NCBI RefSeq assembly: GCF_003390865.1
Contig: NZ_QMEJ01000003.1
Span: 472,160-536,159 of the forward strand
Direction of reading: 5' to 3'
From: Tropicimonas sp. IMCC34011
GTDB taxonomy: Bacteria; Pseudomonadota; Alphaproteobacteria; Rhodobacterales; Rhodobacteraceae
DNA length: 64,000 bases
Positions 15,958-25,440 of this stretch are shown piece by piece. Every line of letters begins with the position of its first letter. The stretch's first letter is position 1. A program made the position numbers and the translations under genes. The notes beneath the pieces are model-generated. The model worked only from the letters and a program-made list of their open reading frames with translations. It made no database searches and had not been told where the DNA came from.

Positions 15958-17580
15958 GTGACCATATTAAATTTTATCGTTCAGCTTATGAGCGGCGCGA
16001 TGCTGCTCCTGTTCTCGGTCCGCTTCATGCGGATCGGCATCGAGCGTCTGTGGAGCGCGGAGATCCGCGACAGTCTGAGCGACCGCTCCTCTCACCTGCA
16101 GAACCTCGCCAAGGGCACGGTGCTCGGCTTCGTGATGCAGGGTGGCACGGTGGTGATGCTGATGGCTGCCGGCCTTGCTGGGACGGGGGCGGTACCGCTG
16201 GTTTCTGCCGCGGTGCTGGCGCTGGGGGCGGACCTCGGGTCGGCGCTGGCAGTGCGGTTCCTGCATCTGCCGATTGCGGCCCTGGGTCCGCTTGCCATCC
16301 TGATCGGCGCAACGGTCTACCTGCGGTCGGACAAGCCGCGGCTGCGGAACCTCGGCCGGGTCGTGCTCGGCCTCGGGCTGATCCTGCTTTCGCTGTCGAT
16401 CATCCGCGGGACGGTGGAACCCATCAGCTCCCTCGACGGGGTGGCGGCGGCGGTGGATTACCTGAACCGTGACGTCGTGACGGCGGCGCTGGCAGGGATC
16501 GTGCTGACCTTCGTGATGCATTCGAGTGTTGCGGCGGTGCTGACGGCGGTGGCCTTCGCGGCGCATTCGGACATCGGCGCGATGGGCGCGCTCGGCTTCA
16601 TGCTCGGCTGCAATATCGGCAGTGCGCTGCTGCCGCTGTGGCTTCTCAACTCCCACAACGAGCGGACCAAGGCGGTCGCGGCCTCCGTCGCGATCCTGCG
16701 GGTGGGCTTCGCGGCGGTGCTGATCGGAGTCATCGCCCTGTCGCGCGACGCGGTCGAGGCGCGGGTGGGCTGGCACGCGGACGAGGCGATGCTGCTGGGG
16801 CACCTGCTGTTCAACGCCGCGCTCCTTGCCCTCACGCCGATCTGCGTCTGGCTCTGCGCCACCTTGGAGCGTCGGCTCGTCACGACCTCCGACGCGGAGG
16901 ACGCGACGCTGACGCTCGGCGTGACGGAGGAGGACGGGCTGGCGCTGCCGGCGCTGAAGCGCAAGCTGTCCGGCATGCTGGACCTCGCCGCCAAGATGCT
17001 GGACGAGGTCATGCGCGGGGCACACGACCCGCAAAGGCTCGACGATCTCGAGGCGCGGATGAACGGCGCGCTCGAACAGATCCGCCAGTTCTACGCAACC
17101 GTGCCGGGCGGGGACGGGGCGGACCTTCACGAGATGAGCCAGGTCCTGCACTATGCGATCCGCGTCGAACGCTGCGGAGACATTCTTGCCGGGCGGCTTC
17201 ATGCGCTACGGGTCGAGCAGGCCGGGGCAGGGGTCACGTTCTCGGCCCCGGGCCTTGAGGAGATCGAGGAGCTGGCTGGGGCGCTGCGCCAGACGCTGCT
17301 GCTGGCGCATAACGCGATCTGGACCGGCGATGCCGCAACCGCCGAGCGGCTGGTCCGCCACAAGCAGCGGGTTTCCGACCTGGAGACGGCGAGCCGGGCC
17401 AACCACCTCGACCGGCTGAGAGGCGGCAACCTTGTCAGCCTGAGTTCGAGCGACCACCACCTCGAGACCATCGCCTCGCTCAAGGAGGTCAACAGCAAGC
17501 TCGCCACCATCGGCTACGCCATCCTCGACCGCGCCGGGGGACTGAAGAAGACGCGGCTCAAGTCCGGCGCGCGGCCCTAA
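15958..17580 (+). CDS. Na/Pi cotransporter-family protein with C-terminal PhoU-like domain
   Basis: About 540 residues: a membrane half with eight to ten helices (1-315) and a cytoplasmic helical half (about 340-530) like PhoU. Bacterial members are linked to phosphate export. The two repeats that normally carry QSSSA motifs read VMQGGTVVM and VMHSSVAAV, so both transport motifs are degenerate. GTG at 15958 is chosen because AGAGGG lies 7 bases before it and TILNFIVQLMSGAMLLLF is the usual family N terminus. An ATG at 15913 would add 15 residues but has no ribosome site. It lies behind a sugar or sugar-phosphate importer, which would fit release of surplus phosphate (inference). Confidence 0.85.
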   Translation: MTILNFIVQLMSGAMLLLFSVRFMRIGIERLWSAEIRDSLSDRSSHLQNLAKGTVLGFVMQGGTVVMLMAAGLAGTGAVPLVSAAVLALGADLGSALAVRFLHLPIAALGPLAILIGATVYLRSDKPRLRNLGRVVLGLGLILLSLSIIRGTVEPISSLDGVAAAVDYLNRDVVTAALAGIVLTFVMHSSVAAVLTAVAFAAHSDIGAMGALGFMLGCNIGSALLPLWLLNSHNERTKAVAASVAILRVGFAAVLIGVIALSRDAVEARVGWHADEAMLLGHLLFNAALLALTPICVWLCATLERRLVTTSDAEDATLTLGVTEEDGLALPALKRKLSGMLDLAAKMLDEVMRGAHDPQRLDDLEARMNGALEQIRQFYATVPGGDGADLHEMSQVLHYAIRVERCGDILAGRLHALRVEQAGAGVTFSAPGLEEIEELAGALRQTLLLAHNAIWTGDAATAERLVRHKQRVSDLETASRANHLDRLRGGNLVSLSSSDHHLETIASLKEVNSKLATIGYAILDRAGGLKKTRLKSGARP

Positions 17581-17781
17581 GCAAGGCGGGACGGGCAGAT
17601 CCGGCTTGCCGTCTTCGGGCTGCTTGAAATCGCCGCGGAGAAGCCCGCTTCGATCGGGCACACCCTCAGTGAACGCAGAATCGCGACGCAGGAGGACCAG
17701 CCGAAGCTGCCATCTGTGCGTCGCGCACCCGCGCCGTTCGGGCGGGCTACGATCGGAAATGCCGGTGTAGTGAGAGATTTA

Positions 17782-17856
17782 TGGTGCCGCAGGGGAGGAT
17801 TGAACTCCCGACCTCACCCTTACCAAGGGTGCGCTCTACCACTGAGCTACTGCGGC
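17782..17856 (-). tRNA. tRNA-Thr (anticodon GGT)
   Basis: Read on the minus strand, the cloverleaf is complete: a 7-bp acceptor stem (GCCGCAG with CTGCGGC), D arm with AGCTCAGTGGTAGAGC, anticodon stem CACCC/GGGTG around loop TTGGTAA, and T arm with GGGAGTTCAATCCTCCC. The CCA end is encoded. Its 3' end faces the accessory cassette at 10.2-17.6 kb. Confidence 0.95.
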
Positions 17857-17967
17857 GCCGGAGCGTGGGCGGGTATTACCGTCTCCAGCCATGAGCGCAA
17901 GCGATTTCTGGCGCGCCCCGTCGCTATCGCTTGGCATCCGGGGGCAGGGCGTCGTAGATGCGCCGCG

Positions 17968-18159
17968 ATGGGCAAGTCAGACAACACATCGGACCGCTCG
18001 GAGCGGCTCAAGCAGGCGCTGCGGGCGAATCTGCGGCGGCGCAAGGCGCCTCCGCGCTCGCCGGGCGAGGGGTCCGGGGCGACTGACGAGGCAGACAAGG
18101 CGTCCCGCGAGACGGATGCCGGATCAAACGCGGAAAAGGGATCGCAGCAGGATGGATAG
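17968..18159 (+). CDS. Small conserved basic protein upstream of murA
   Basis: This 63-residue, highly charged protein begins [20 protein letters not shown]. The basic part [11 protein letters not shown] is followed by an acidic, probably disordered tail. Similar short proteins occur in related alphaproteobacteria; no function is known to me. The frame is open upstream through the tRNA, but the ATG at 17968 is the sensible start. It overlaps the murA start by 8 bases, which suggests translational coupling. Confidence 0.6.
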   Translation: MGKSDNTSDRSERLKQALRANLRRRKAPPRSPGEGSGATDEADKASRETDAGSNAEKGSQQDG

Positions 18160-19426
18160 GATCGTCGTCGAGGGCGGAGTGCCGCTGGAAGGCCGCATCG
18201 AGATTTCGGGAGCCAAAAACGCGTGCCTGGCGCTCATGCCGGCGGCGCTGCTGTCGGAGGAGCCGCTGACGCTGACCAACGCGCCGCTTCTGTCGGACAT
18301 CCGCACGATGACCGCGCTCCTGCAATCGCTCGGCGTCGAGGTGTCGGGGCTTCAAGGCGGCCACGTTCTCGCCATGTCCGGAGCCTCGGTGGACAACCAT
18401 ACCGCGGACTACGACATCGTTCGCAAGATGCGCGCCTCCATCCTCGTCCTGGGGCCGATGCTCGCGCGGTACGGTGATGCCACCGTCTCCCTGCCGGGCG
18501 GCTGCGCCATCGGGGCGCGCCCTGTGGACCTGCACCTGCGCGCACTCGAGGCAATGGGCGCCGAGCTCGACCTCAGGGAGGGCTACGTCCATGCCCGTGC
18601 GCCGGGCGGCCGGCTGAAGGGAGCGGACTTCACCTTCCCGCTCGTCTCCGTCGGTGCGACCGAGAACGCGCTTCTCGCTGCCACTCTCGCCGAAGGCACC
18701 ACGATCCTGCGCAATGCCGCGCGGGAGCCCGAGATCGCCGACCTCGCCCGCTGCCTGCGCGCGATGGGGGCCCGGATCGAGGGCGAAGGCACGTCCGAGA
18801 TCACCATCGAGGGCCGGGACAGCCTGCACGGCGCGACCTATCCCGTCATTGCCGACCGGATCGAGCTCGGCACCTACATGCTGGCCCCCGCGATCACCGG
18901 CGGACGCGTCGAACTCGTCGGCGGCTCTCGCGAGCTCGTCGCGGCGTTCGCTGACAAGCTGGAGGCGGCCGGCGTGGATATCGAGGAGAGCGCGGACGGT
19001 CTCGTCGTCTCCCGCCGCAACGGTCCGCTGAAGGCGGTGGACGTTCGCACGGAACCTTTCCCCGGTTTCCCCACTGACCTTCAGGCGCAGATGATGGCGA
19101 TGCTCTGCGTGGCCGAGGGAAAGAGCAAGCTGGAAGAGATGATTTTCGAGAACCGCTTCATGCACGCGCCCGAGCTGATCCGGATGGGCGCCTCCATCGA
19201 CGTGCACGGCGGCACGGCGACGGTCACGGGCGTCGAGCGTCTGAAGGGCGCGCCGGTCATGGCGACCGACCTGCGCGCGTCGGTGTCGCTGGTCCTCGCA
19301 GGGCTCGCGGCGGAGGGCGAGACGCAGGTCAAGCGCGTCTATCACCTCGATCGCGGCTACGAGCGTCTGGAAGAGAAGCTCCGGGCCTGCGGCGCGCGGA
19401 TCAGGCGGGAGCCGGACGATGGCTGA
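18152..19426 (+). CDS. murA: UDP-N-acetylglucosamine 1-carboxyvinyltransferase
   Basis: This 424-residue enzyme performs the first committed step of peptidoglycan synthesis, moving enolpyruvate from PEP to UDP-GlcNAc in the cytoplasm. The start [20 protein letters not shown] with the GAKNA loop is typical. The reactive cysteine, the fosfomycin target, is at about residue 118 in [13 protein letters not shown]. It has full family length. It overlaps the small gene before it by 8 bases and the DUF2948 gene after it by 8 bases, so the three form one translation-coupled unit. Confidence 0.97.
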   Translation: MDRIVVEGGVPLEGRIEISGAKNACLALMPAALLSEEPLTLTNAPLLSDIRTMTALLQSLGVEVSGLQGGHVLAMSGASVDNHTADYDIVRKMRASILVLGPMLARYGDATVSLPGGCAIGARPVDLHLRALEAMGAELDLREGYVHARAPGGRLKGADFTFPLVSVGATENALLAATLAEGTTILRNAAREPEIADLARCLRAMGARIEGEGTSEITIEGRDSLHGATYPVIADRIELGTYMLAPAITGGRVELVGGSRELVAAFADKLEAAGVDIEESADGLVVSRRNGPLKAVDVRTEPFPGFPTDLQAQMMAMLCVAEGKSKLEEMIFENRFMHAPELIRMGASIDVHGGTATVTGVERLKGAPVMATDLRASVSLVLAGLAAEGETQVKRVYHLDRGYERLEEKLRACGARIRREPDDG

Positions 19427-19937
19427 TCGCAGTCAGTCCTCCGGTGCGACGCAGGGCGATGCGCGGTTCGAGGATGGCGGCCCGGCCTCCGACATGCCGC
19501 TCTTCATCAAGGCGATGGATGCCGCGTCGCTGCCGGTGATCTCGGCCTTGGTGCAGGATGCCGTCTACCCGATTACCGAGATGCGCATCCAGAAGACGAA
19601 GCGCCGCTTTGCCGCGCTGATCAACCGGTTCCGCTGGGAAGATGCGGATGCGGCGCGCGCCGAAGGGCGGCCCTTCGAGCGGGTCCAGAGCCTGCTTCTG
19701 GTCGAGGACATGATCGGGGCGAAGACCACGGGCATCGATCGCTCGGACCCGGATCTGGTCCTGTCGCTTCTCTCGATCGGCTTCGAGCCGGGGGAGGACG
19801 GGACGGGGCGGCTGATCCTGACGCTGGCGGGGGACGGGGCCGTTGCGCTCGATGTCGAATGTCTCGACGTGTCGCTGAGGGATGTCACCCGGCCCTATGC
19901 CGCCCCCTCAGGAAAGGCGCCGCGCCACGACGTCTGA
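19419..19937 (+). CDS. DUF2948 family protein
   Basis: A 172-residue protein of a conserved alphaproteobacterial family of unknown function. Recognisable segments are [31 protein letters not shown], and a C-terminal beta-rich part ending [17 protein letters not shown]. It overlaps murA by 8 bases and is presumably co-translated with it. In related genomes this gene is, to my knowledge, often followed by hisD; here leuD follows on the opposite strand. No membrane segment or signal peptide is visible. Confidence 0.85.
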   Translation: MADRSQSSGATQGDARFEDGGPASDMPLFIKAMDAASLPVISALVQDAVYPITEMRIQKTKRRFAALINRFRWEDADAARAEGRPFERVQSLLLVEDMIGAKTTGIDRSDPDLVLSLLSIGFEPGEDGTGRLILTLAGDGAVALDVECLDVSLRDVTRPYAAPSGKAPRHDV

Positions 19938-19966
19938 GACGCGGGCGCGGGCCAACTGTAGGTAAA

Positions 19967-20572
19967 TCAGACCCAGGGGCGCGCCTGGGAGGCCGTTCCC
20001 TCGAAGGCATCGATCGCGGCGACCTTCTCGAAGGTCAGGGCGATGTCGTCCAGCCCGTTGAGGAGACAGTGCTTCTTGAAGCTGTCTACCTTGAAGGAGA
20101 ACACCTCGCCGTCCGACGTCGTGACCGTCTGGGCCTCGAGATCGACGGTCATCCGGGCGTTCGCGCCCTTCTCGGCATCCTTCATCAGCGCGTCCACCTG
20201 CTCCTGCGGCAGGGCGATGGGCAGGATGCCGTTCTTGAAGCAGTTGTTGAAGAAGATGTCCGCGAAGGACGGCGCGATGACGCAGCGGATGCCGAAATCG
20301 AGCAGGGCCCACGGCGCATGCTCGCGCGAGGAGCCGCAGCCGAAATTGTCGCCGGCGACGAGGATCTCCGCGTCCCGGTAGGCGGGCTTGTTCAGCACGA
20401 AGCTGTCGATCTCGCGGCCGTCATCGTCGAAGCGCATCTCGTCGAACAGGTTCTTGCCGAGCCCGGAGCGCTTGATCGTCTTGAGGAACTGCTTGGGAAT
20501 GATCATGTCGGTGTCGACATTCATCATCGGCAGCGGCGCCGCGATGCCGGTCAGGGTGGTGAACTTGTCCAT
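19967..20572 (-). CDS. leuD: 3-isopropylmalate dehydratase small subunit
   Basis: The 201-residue swivel subunit works with LeuC to isomerise 2- to 3-isopropylmalate in leucine synthesis. It carries [13 protein letters not shown] near the N terminus and the conserved [17 protein letters not shown] segment with [13 protein letters not shown]. It has exact family length. The start at 20572 is fixed by [15 protein letters not shown] and a GAGCGAAAGCC context upstream. leuC is not next to it in this window. Confidence 0.96.
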   Translation of the reverse strand: MDKFTTLTGIAAPLPMMNVDTDMIIPKQFLKTIKRSGLGKNLFDEMRFDDDGREIDSFVLNKPAYRDAEILVAGDNFGCGSSREHAPWALLDFGIRCVIAPSFADIFFNNCFKNGILPIALPQEQVDALMKDAEKGANARMTVDLEAQTVTTSDGEVFSFKVDSFKKHCLLNGLDDIALTFEKVAAIDAFEGTASQARPWV

Positions 20573-20676
20573 GGCTTTCGCTCCTGAGGCTGACGCGCGA
20601 GGGCATACAGGGCAGGCGCCGCGCGAGCAAGTGGGCGGCCATGGCGCGGGGCGGCGCCGGCCCATGATGTGCGAGG

Positions 20677-21549
20677 TCAGGCGAACTCGCTCTTCGCGTA
20701 GCCTTGCAGGTAGAGAAGGGCGGTCAGATCGCCATGGTTGATGCGCAGCTCGCATTCCGCGGCGACCGCGGGTTTGGCATGAAGGGCGACGCCGGAGCCC
20801 GCAAGGTGGAGCATCCCGAGATCGTTCGCCCCGTCACCGACGGCGATGGCGTCCGCCGGCGTGAGGCCAAGCTCAGCCGTGACCTCGGTCAGTGCGTCCA
20901 CCTTGGCCTGACGCCCCAGAATCGGCTCGGCAACCTCGCCCGTCAGGCGCCCATCCTCGGCCAGCAACGTGTTGGCGCGGTTCCTGTCGAAGCCGAGGAG
21001 GCCGGCGATGCGGGTGGTGAAAGCGGTAAAGCCGCCCGAGACCAGCAGCGTCTCGGCGCCGTCCCTCTTCATCGTCGCAACGAGCGTGCGGCCACCGGGA
21101 GCGAGGGTGATGCGGCTGTCCAGCACCTCGCCGATGACGCTTTCGGGAAGGTCCTTCAGGAGTGCCACGCGTTCGCGCAGCGCGCCCTCGAAATCCAACT
21201 CGCCGTTCATCGCACGGGCCGTGATCTCCGAGACATGGGGGCCGACGCCGGCCATGTCCGCCAGCTCGTCGATGCATTCCTGCTCGATCATCGTGCTGTC
21301 CATGTCCGCGATCAGAAGGCGCTTGCGGCGCCCTTCGGCGGGTTGAACGCACATGTCCACGCCGCGCGCCTGAAGCTCCTCCCAGATCTCCCAGCGATTG
21401 CCGGGCAGGGCGGGGACGGTGAACTCCGCCGCCTCGTCCGGCGCAAGCCAGACCGCGTCCCCGCCGCCCGTCGCATCGCGCAGGGACGAAACGAGGGCGG
21501 GATCGAGTGCGGGGTCTTTCGGGCTGGTCAGGAGCGTGACGACGAACAT
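20677..21549 (-). CDS. serB: Phosphoserine phosphatase
   Basis: This 290-residue HAD-family enzyme removes the phosphate of phosphoserine in the last step of serine synthesis. The catalytic motif DMDST has its nucleophile and acid at about residues 82 and 84. The substrate loop [12 protein letters not shown], motif [12 protein letters not shown] and motif [14 protein letters not shown] are intact. The N-terminal about 75 residues form an ACT-like regulatory region. It is divergent from serC, so three serine genes lie together. Confidence 0.96.
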   Translation of the reverse strand: MFVVTLLTSPKDPALDPALVSSLRDATGGGDAVWLAPDEAAEFTVPALPGNRWEIWEELQARGVDMCVQPAEGRRKRLLIADMDSTMIEQECIDELADMAGVGPHVSEITARAMNGELDFEGALRERVALLKDLPESVIGEVLDSRITLAPGGRTLVATMKRDGAETLLVSGGFTAFTTRIAGLLGFDRNRANTLLAEDGRLTGEVAEPILGRQAKVDALTEVTAELGLTPADAIAVGDGANDLGMLHLAGSGVALHAKPAVAAECELRINHGDLTALLYLQGYAKSEFA

Positions 21550-21687
21550 GGAAGGCGTCTCCGGAGGGATTTGTGCGGCAGGGCGCTTCTACGCGCGCCG
21601 CCGGGGCGGGGTCCAGATCGCCGGGCGTCTCCGGCGGGAGTAATCGGCTCTTCCCGAGGGCGAAGGGGAAGTTCGCAAGATAGGCAC

Positions 21688-21715
21688 TTGCAACCGTGCG
21701 GCCGTGATGTATGTC
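21688..21715 (+). promoter_or_regulatory. Predicted serC promoter
   Basis: TTGCAA (21688-21693) and TATGTC (21710-21715) are 16 bases apart, close to a housekeeping promoter. Transcription would begin near 21722, right at the foot of the leader hairpin. It also lies in the gap to the divergent serB gene. Confidence 0.45.
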
Positions 21716-21720
21716 CGGCG

Positions 21721-21770
21721 GCGGGACACCCCTCCCCAACGAGGGGCGCTTATCTGGAAGGGTAGCACCA
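21721..21770 (+). ncRNA. Candidate serC leader RNA motif
   Basis: A stem CCCCTC/GAGGGG with a 6-base loop (21729-21746) stands 24 bases before the serC start. A tract around CTTATCTGGAAGGGTAGCAC fills the space to the ATG. The position, size and host group fit the serC leader motif reported in Alphaproteobacteria. The call rests on memory of that motif and on the hairpin; it was not matched to a covariance model. Confidence 0.5.
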
Positions 21771-22925
21771 ATGGCACACGATGCTCCGGCCACGCGGCCG
21801 GCCAATCCGCGTTTTTCGTCCGGCCCCTGCGCCAAACCCCCCACATACGATGTGTCGAAGCTGAGCACGGAGTCGCTCGGACGGTCTCACCGTGCCGCGA
21901 TCGGCAAGGAGCGGCTGAAGCTCGCGATCGACCGCACGCGGGAGGTTCTGGAAGTTCCCGAGGACTATCGCATCGGCATCGTTCCAGGCTCCGACACCGG
22001 CGCCTTCGAGATGGCGATGTGGACCATGCTGGGCGCGCGCCCGGTCGAGATGGTCGCGTGGGAGAGCTTCGGCGCGGGCTGGGTCACCGATGCGGTCAAG
22101 CAGCTCAAGCTCGATGCGACCGTCCATGAGGCGGAGTACGGCGAGATCGTCGATCTCGCGTCCCTCGACTGGAGCCGGGACGTTTGCTTCACGTGGAACG
22201 GAACGACGAGCGGCGTTCGTGTTCCCTCCGGAGACGCGATCCCGGCGGACCGCGAGGGCCTGACGCTCTGCGACGCGACCTCGGCCGCCTTCGCGCAGGA
22301 CCTTCCCTGGGACAAGCTCGATGTCGTGACCTTCTCCTGGCAGAAGGCCCTGGGCGGCGAGGCGGCGCACGGCGTCCTGATCCTGTCGCCCCGGGCCGTG
22401 GAGCGGCTCGAGAGCTACACCCCGGCCTGGCCGCTGCCGAAGATCTTCCGCCTGACGAAGGGCGGCAAACTCAACGAGGGGATCTTCCGCGGCGAGACTA
22501 TCAACACCCCGTCCATGCTCTGCGTGGAGGATTACCTCTTCGCCCTCGACTGGGCGGCGTCCGTGGGCGGGCTCCGCGGCATGATCGGACGCGCCGATGC
22601 GAATACCGCGGCCATCGCGGAGTTCGTCGAGAAGAATGACTGGATCGAGTTCCTTCCGGCTGATCCGGCGATCCGCTCCAACACCTCGGTTTGCCTGAAG
22701 TTCACCGATTCGCGGATCGCGGACGGGGCGGCGTTCGCCAAGGCGGTGCAGAAGCGGCTCGAAAAAGAAGGTGTCGGGCTCGATCTGGGGGCCTACCGCG
22801 ATGCGCCTCCGGGCCTGCGGATCTGGTGCGGTGCCACGGTCGAGACCGCCGATGTCGTCGCGCTGATGCCCTGGATCGACTGGGCCTTCCACGCCGAGAT
22901 CGAGGCGCAGGAAGCCGCCGCCTGA
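21771..22925 (+). CDS. serC: Phosphoserine aminotransferase
   Basis: This 384-residue PLP enzyme converts 3-phosphohydroxypyruvate to phosphoserine. It has the subgroup start [13 protein letters not shown], the PLP lysine region [18 protein letters not shown] and [13 protein letters not shown]. The ATG at 21771 is favoured over an in-frame start 60 bases earlier, because the latter would lie in the leader hairpin. serA follows after 84 bases on the same strand, so one operon encodes two steps of the pathway. Confidence 0.96.
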   Translation: MAHDAPATRPANPRFSSGPCAKPPTYDVSKLSTESLGRSHRAAIGKERLKLAIDRTREVLEVPEDYRIGIVPGSDTGAFEMAMWTMLGARPVEMVAWESFGAGWVTDAVKQLKLDATVHEAEYGEIVDLASLDWSRDVCFTWNGTTSGVRVPSGDAIPADREGLTLCDATSAAFAQDLPWDKLDVVTFSWQKALGGEAAHGVLILSPRAVERLESYTPAWPLPKIFRLTKGGKLNEGIFRGETINTPSMLCVEDYLFALDWAASVGGLRGMIGRADANTAAIAEFVEKNDWIEFLPADPAIRSNTSVCLKFTDSRIADGAAFAKAVQKRLEKEGVGLDLGAYRDAPPGLRIWCGATVETADVVALMPWIDWAFHAEIEAQEAAA

Positions 22926-23009
22926 TCGGACCCGATACGAGCCCGGCCCCGGCATGGCCCCGGGGCGGGCTCCCTTTCCCATTTTCAAGCTTTGAAGGAG
23001 TGCCCCCTC

Positions 23010-24605
23010 ATGGCGCCCAAGGTTCTCGTATCCGACAAGCTGTCGGAAACCGCCGTCCAGATCTTCCGCGACCGCGGCATCGATGTCGATTTCGAGCCGT
23101 CCCTCGGCAAGGACAAGGACAAGCTCGCCGAGGTGATCGGCCAGTATGACGGCCTCGCCATCCGCTCTGCGACGAAGGTGACCGAGAAGATTCTCGAGCA
23201 GGCCACCAACCTCAAGGTGATCGGCCGCGCCGGCATCGGCGTCGACAACGTGGACATCCCGCAGGCCTCGAAGAAGGGCGTCATCGTGATGAACACGCCC
23301 TTCGGCAACTCGATCACCACGGCCGAGCACGCCATCTCCATGATGATGGCCTGCGCTCGCCAGATCCCGGAGGCCAGCGCCTCCACCCATGCCGGCAAGT
23401 GGGAGAAGTCCCGCTTCATGGGCGTCGAGGTCACCGGCAAGACCCTCGGCGTGATCGGCGCGGGCAACATCGGCTCCATCGTGATCGACCGTGCCCGCGG
23501 GCTTCGGATGAAGGTCATCGCCTACGATCCGTTCCTGAGCGAGGAACGCGCGACCGAGCTCGGCGTGCGCAAGGTCGAGCTGGACGAGCTCTTGGCGAAG
23601 GCGGATTTCATCACGCTGCACGTGCCGCTGACGGAGAAGACCAGGAACATCCTCTCCCGCGAGAACATCGCCAAGCTCAAGAAAGGCGTGCGGATCATCA
23701 ACTGCGCCCGCGGCGGTCTCGTGGACGAGGAGGCGCTGGCAGAGGCTCTGAAGGACGGCCGCGTCGCGGGCGCCGCGTTCGACGTCTTCGCCGAAGAGCC
23801 GGCGACCGCCTCGCCGCTGTTCAACCTGCCCAACGTCGTCGTAACGCCGCATCTCGGCGCCGCCACGACCGAAGCGCAGGAAAACGTCGCCCTCCAAGTC
23901 GCGGAGCAGATGTCAGATTACCTGCTGACGGGCGCCGTGACGAACGCGCTCAACATGCCGTCCGTCACCGCCGAGGAAGCCGCGATCATGGGCCCCTGGG
24001 TCAAGCTCGCCGAACATCTGGGCGCCTTTATCGGACAGGTGACCGACGAGGCGATCAAGGCCGTCAACATCACCTATGACGGTATCGTCGCCGAGATGAA
24101 TCTCGACGCGCTCGGATGCGCCGCCATCGCCGGGCTGATGAAGTCCTCGAACCCCGATCTGAACATGGTCTCCGCCCCCGTGGTGGCCAAGGAGCGGGGC
24201 ATCCAGATCAGCCGCACGACCCAAGGGCAGTCCGGCGCGTTCGAAGCCTACATCAAGATCACCATGGTCTCCGAGGAGCGCGAGCGGTCCGTGGCCGGCA
24301 CGGTGTTCTCCGATGGCAAGCCGCGGTTCATCCAGATCAAGGGCATCAACATCGACGCCGAGATCGGGGAGCACATGCTCTACTCCACCAACCAGGACAT
24401 GCCGGGCATCATCGGCACGCTCGGCAACACGCTGGGCGAGAACGGGGTGAACATCGCGAACTTCACCCTAGGCCGGGCCGAACGGGGACGGGACGCCATC
24501 GCGCTGCTTCAGCTCGACGCGGATCTGCCGGAGGACGTGCAGGAGAAGCTCGAAAGCTCCGGCAAGTTCACCCGCGTGCGGCCGCTCCATTTCGAGGTCG
24601 CCTGA
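23010..24605 (+). CDS. serA: D-3-phosphoglycerate dehydrogenase
   Basis: The 531-residue enzyme oxidises 3-phosphoglycerate with NAD in the first step of serine synthesis. The substrate domain begins APKVLVSDKLSE. The NAD fold has GVIGAGNIGS and the catalytic NCARGGLVDE and PHLGAATTEAQ segments. An intervening domain and a C-terminal ACT domain (about 455-531, EHMLYSTNQDMPGIIGTLG) give the long form, able to respond to serine. The ATG at 23010 follows GAAGGAG; an in-frame TTG 18 bases earlier is discarded. It ends at a strong terminator. Confidence 0.97.
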   Translation: MAPKVLVSDKLSETAVQIFRDRGIDVDFEPSLGKDKDKLAEVIGQYDGLAIRSATKVTEKILEQATNLKVIGRAGIGVDNVDIPQASKKGVIVMNTPFGNSITTAEHAISMMMACARQIPEASASTHAGKWEKSRFMGVEVTGKTLGVIGAGNIGSIVIDRARGLRMKVIAYDPFLSEERATELGVRKVELDELLAKADFITLHVPLTEKTRNILSRENIAKLKKGVRIINCARGGLVDEEALAEALKDGRVAGAAFDVFAEEPATASPLFNLPNVVVTPHLGAATTEAQENVALQVAEQMSDYLLTGAVTNALNMPSVTAEEAAIMGPWVKLAEHLGAFIGQVTDEAIKAVNITYDGIVAEMNLDALGCAAIAGLMKSSNPDLNMVSAPVVAKERGIQISRTTQGQSGAFEAYIKITMVSEERERSVAGTVFSDGKPRFIQIKGINIDAEIGEHMLYSTNQDMPGIIGTLGNTLGENGVNIANFTLGRAERGRDAIALLQLDADLPEDVQEKLESSGKFTRVRPLHFEVA

Positions 24606-24636
24606 GGCGCCTTGGACGCGTAGCTAGAAGACGGGA

Positions 24637-24669
24637 GGCGCGGTGGCGGTTCGGCTGCCGCGCCTTTTT
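24637..24669 (+). terminator. Rho-independent terminator of serC-serA
   Basis: An 11-bp stem beginning GGCGCGG and ending CCGCGCC, with two G-U pairs, closes the loop GGTTCG. It is followed directly by TTTTT. It lies 31 bases after the serA stop. Confidence 0.85.
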
Positions 24670-24693
24670 CGTGGTCGAAAGGGGACGGGCGGA

Positions 24694-25428
24694 ATGCAGA
24701 CCTACGCCATCGGCGACATTCACGGGCAGCGCGAATTGCTCGAAGCCGCCCACGACCGTATCGCGGCGGATCGGGCGGCCCATGGCGATGAGGATGCGCC
24801 GGTGATCCATCTCGGTGATCTGACGGACCGGGGGCCGGATTCGCGCGGCGTCATCGAGCGCCTGATTGCGGCGGACGCGGATCCGCGATGGCATGTCATC
24901 ATGGGAAACCATGATCGGATGATGGCGCATTTCCTGAGGCCGCGAAGCGCGCGGGATCCTTTGAGGGACGATCTGAACTGGCTGGCACCGCCGCTTGGCG
25001 GACGTGCGACGCTGGCGTCCTACGGGGTGGACGTGGATGAACGGCGAAGCGCGGCGGAGATCCACGCCGATGCGATCGAGGCGGTTCCCGAGGCACACCG
25101 GACGTTCCTCGATGGCCTGCCGACGCGGATCGTGCGGGGTGAGGCGTTCTACTGCCATGCCGGCGTGCGTCCGGGCATTCCTCTGGCGGATCAGGTGGAG
25201 GACGATCTGGTGTGGATTCGCGAGCCGTTCCTGTCGGACCCTATGGAGCACGGCGCGCTCATCGTGCATGGGCACACCCCGGTGAAGGCAGCGACGCATT
25301 ACGGCAACCGGCTGGATCTCGATACGGGCGCGGCCTACGGCGGTCCGCTGTCGGTCGCGGTGATCGAAGGGCGGCGCGCGTGGCTGGTGACGGAGCGGGG
25401 CCGCGAGGAATTGCGCCCCGTTGCCTGA
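24694..25428 (+). CDS. Metallophosphoesterase / PPP-type serine-threonine phosphatase
   Basis: A 244-residue cytoplasmic phosphatase with the complete two-metal motif set: GDIHGQ near residue 7, GDLTDRG, GNHDRMM, and HGHTPVK toward the end. It resembles bacterial PrpA/PrpB-like protein phosphatases or symmetrical Ap4A hydrolases, so the substrate is uncertain. The ATG at 24694 is preferred; an earlier GTG start (24643) would fall inside the serA terminator hairpin. It appears to be a single-gene unit followed by a 194-base gap. Confidence 0.85.
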   Translation: MQTYAIGDIHGQRELLEAAHDRIAADRAAHGDEDAPVIHLGDLTDRGPDSRGVIERLIAADADPRWHVIMGNHDRMMAHFLRPRSARDPLRDDLNWLAPPLGGRATLASYGVDVDERRSAAEIHADAIEAVPEAHRTFLDGLPTRIVRGEAFYCHAGVRPGIPLADQVEDDLVWIREPFLSDPMEHGALIVHGHTPVKAATHYGNRLDLDTGAAYGGPLSVAVIEGRRAWLVTERGREELRPVA

Positions 25429-25440
25429 TCCAACCGTAGC

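Noticed and set aside
17581..17781. Attachment site or integrase remnant between the cassette and the tRNA
   Set aside because: No copy of the tRNA 3' end near 10.2 kb and no integrase-like text in any frame was found.
24643..24693. Earlier GTG start of the metallophosphoesterase
   Set aside because: It falls inside the serA terminator hairpin; the ATG at 24694 begins the family at its usual position.
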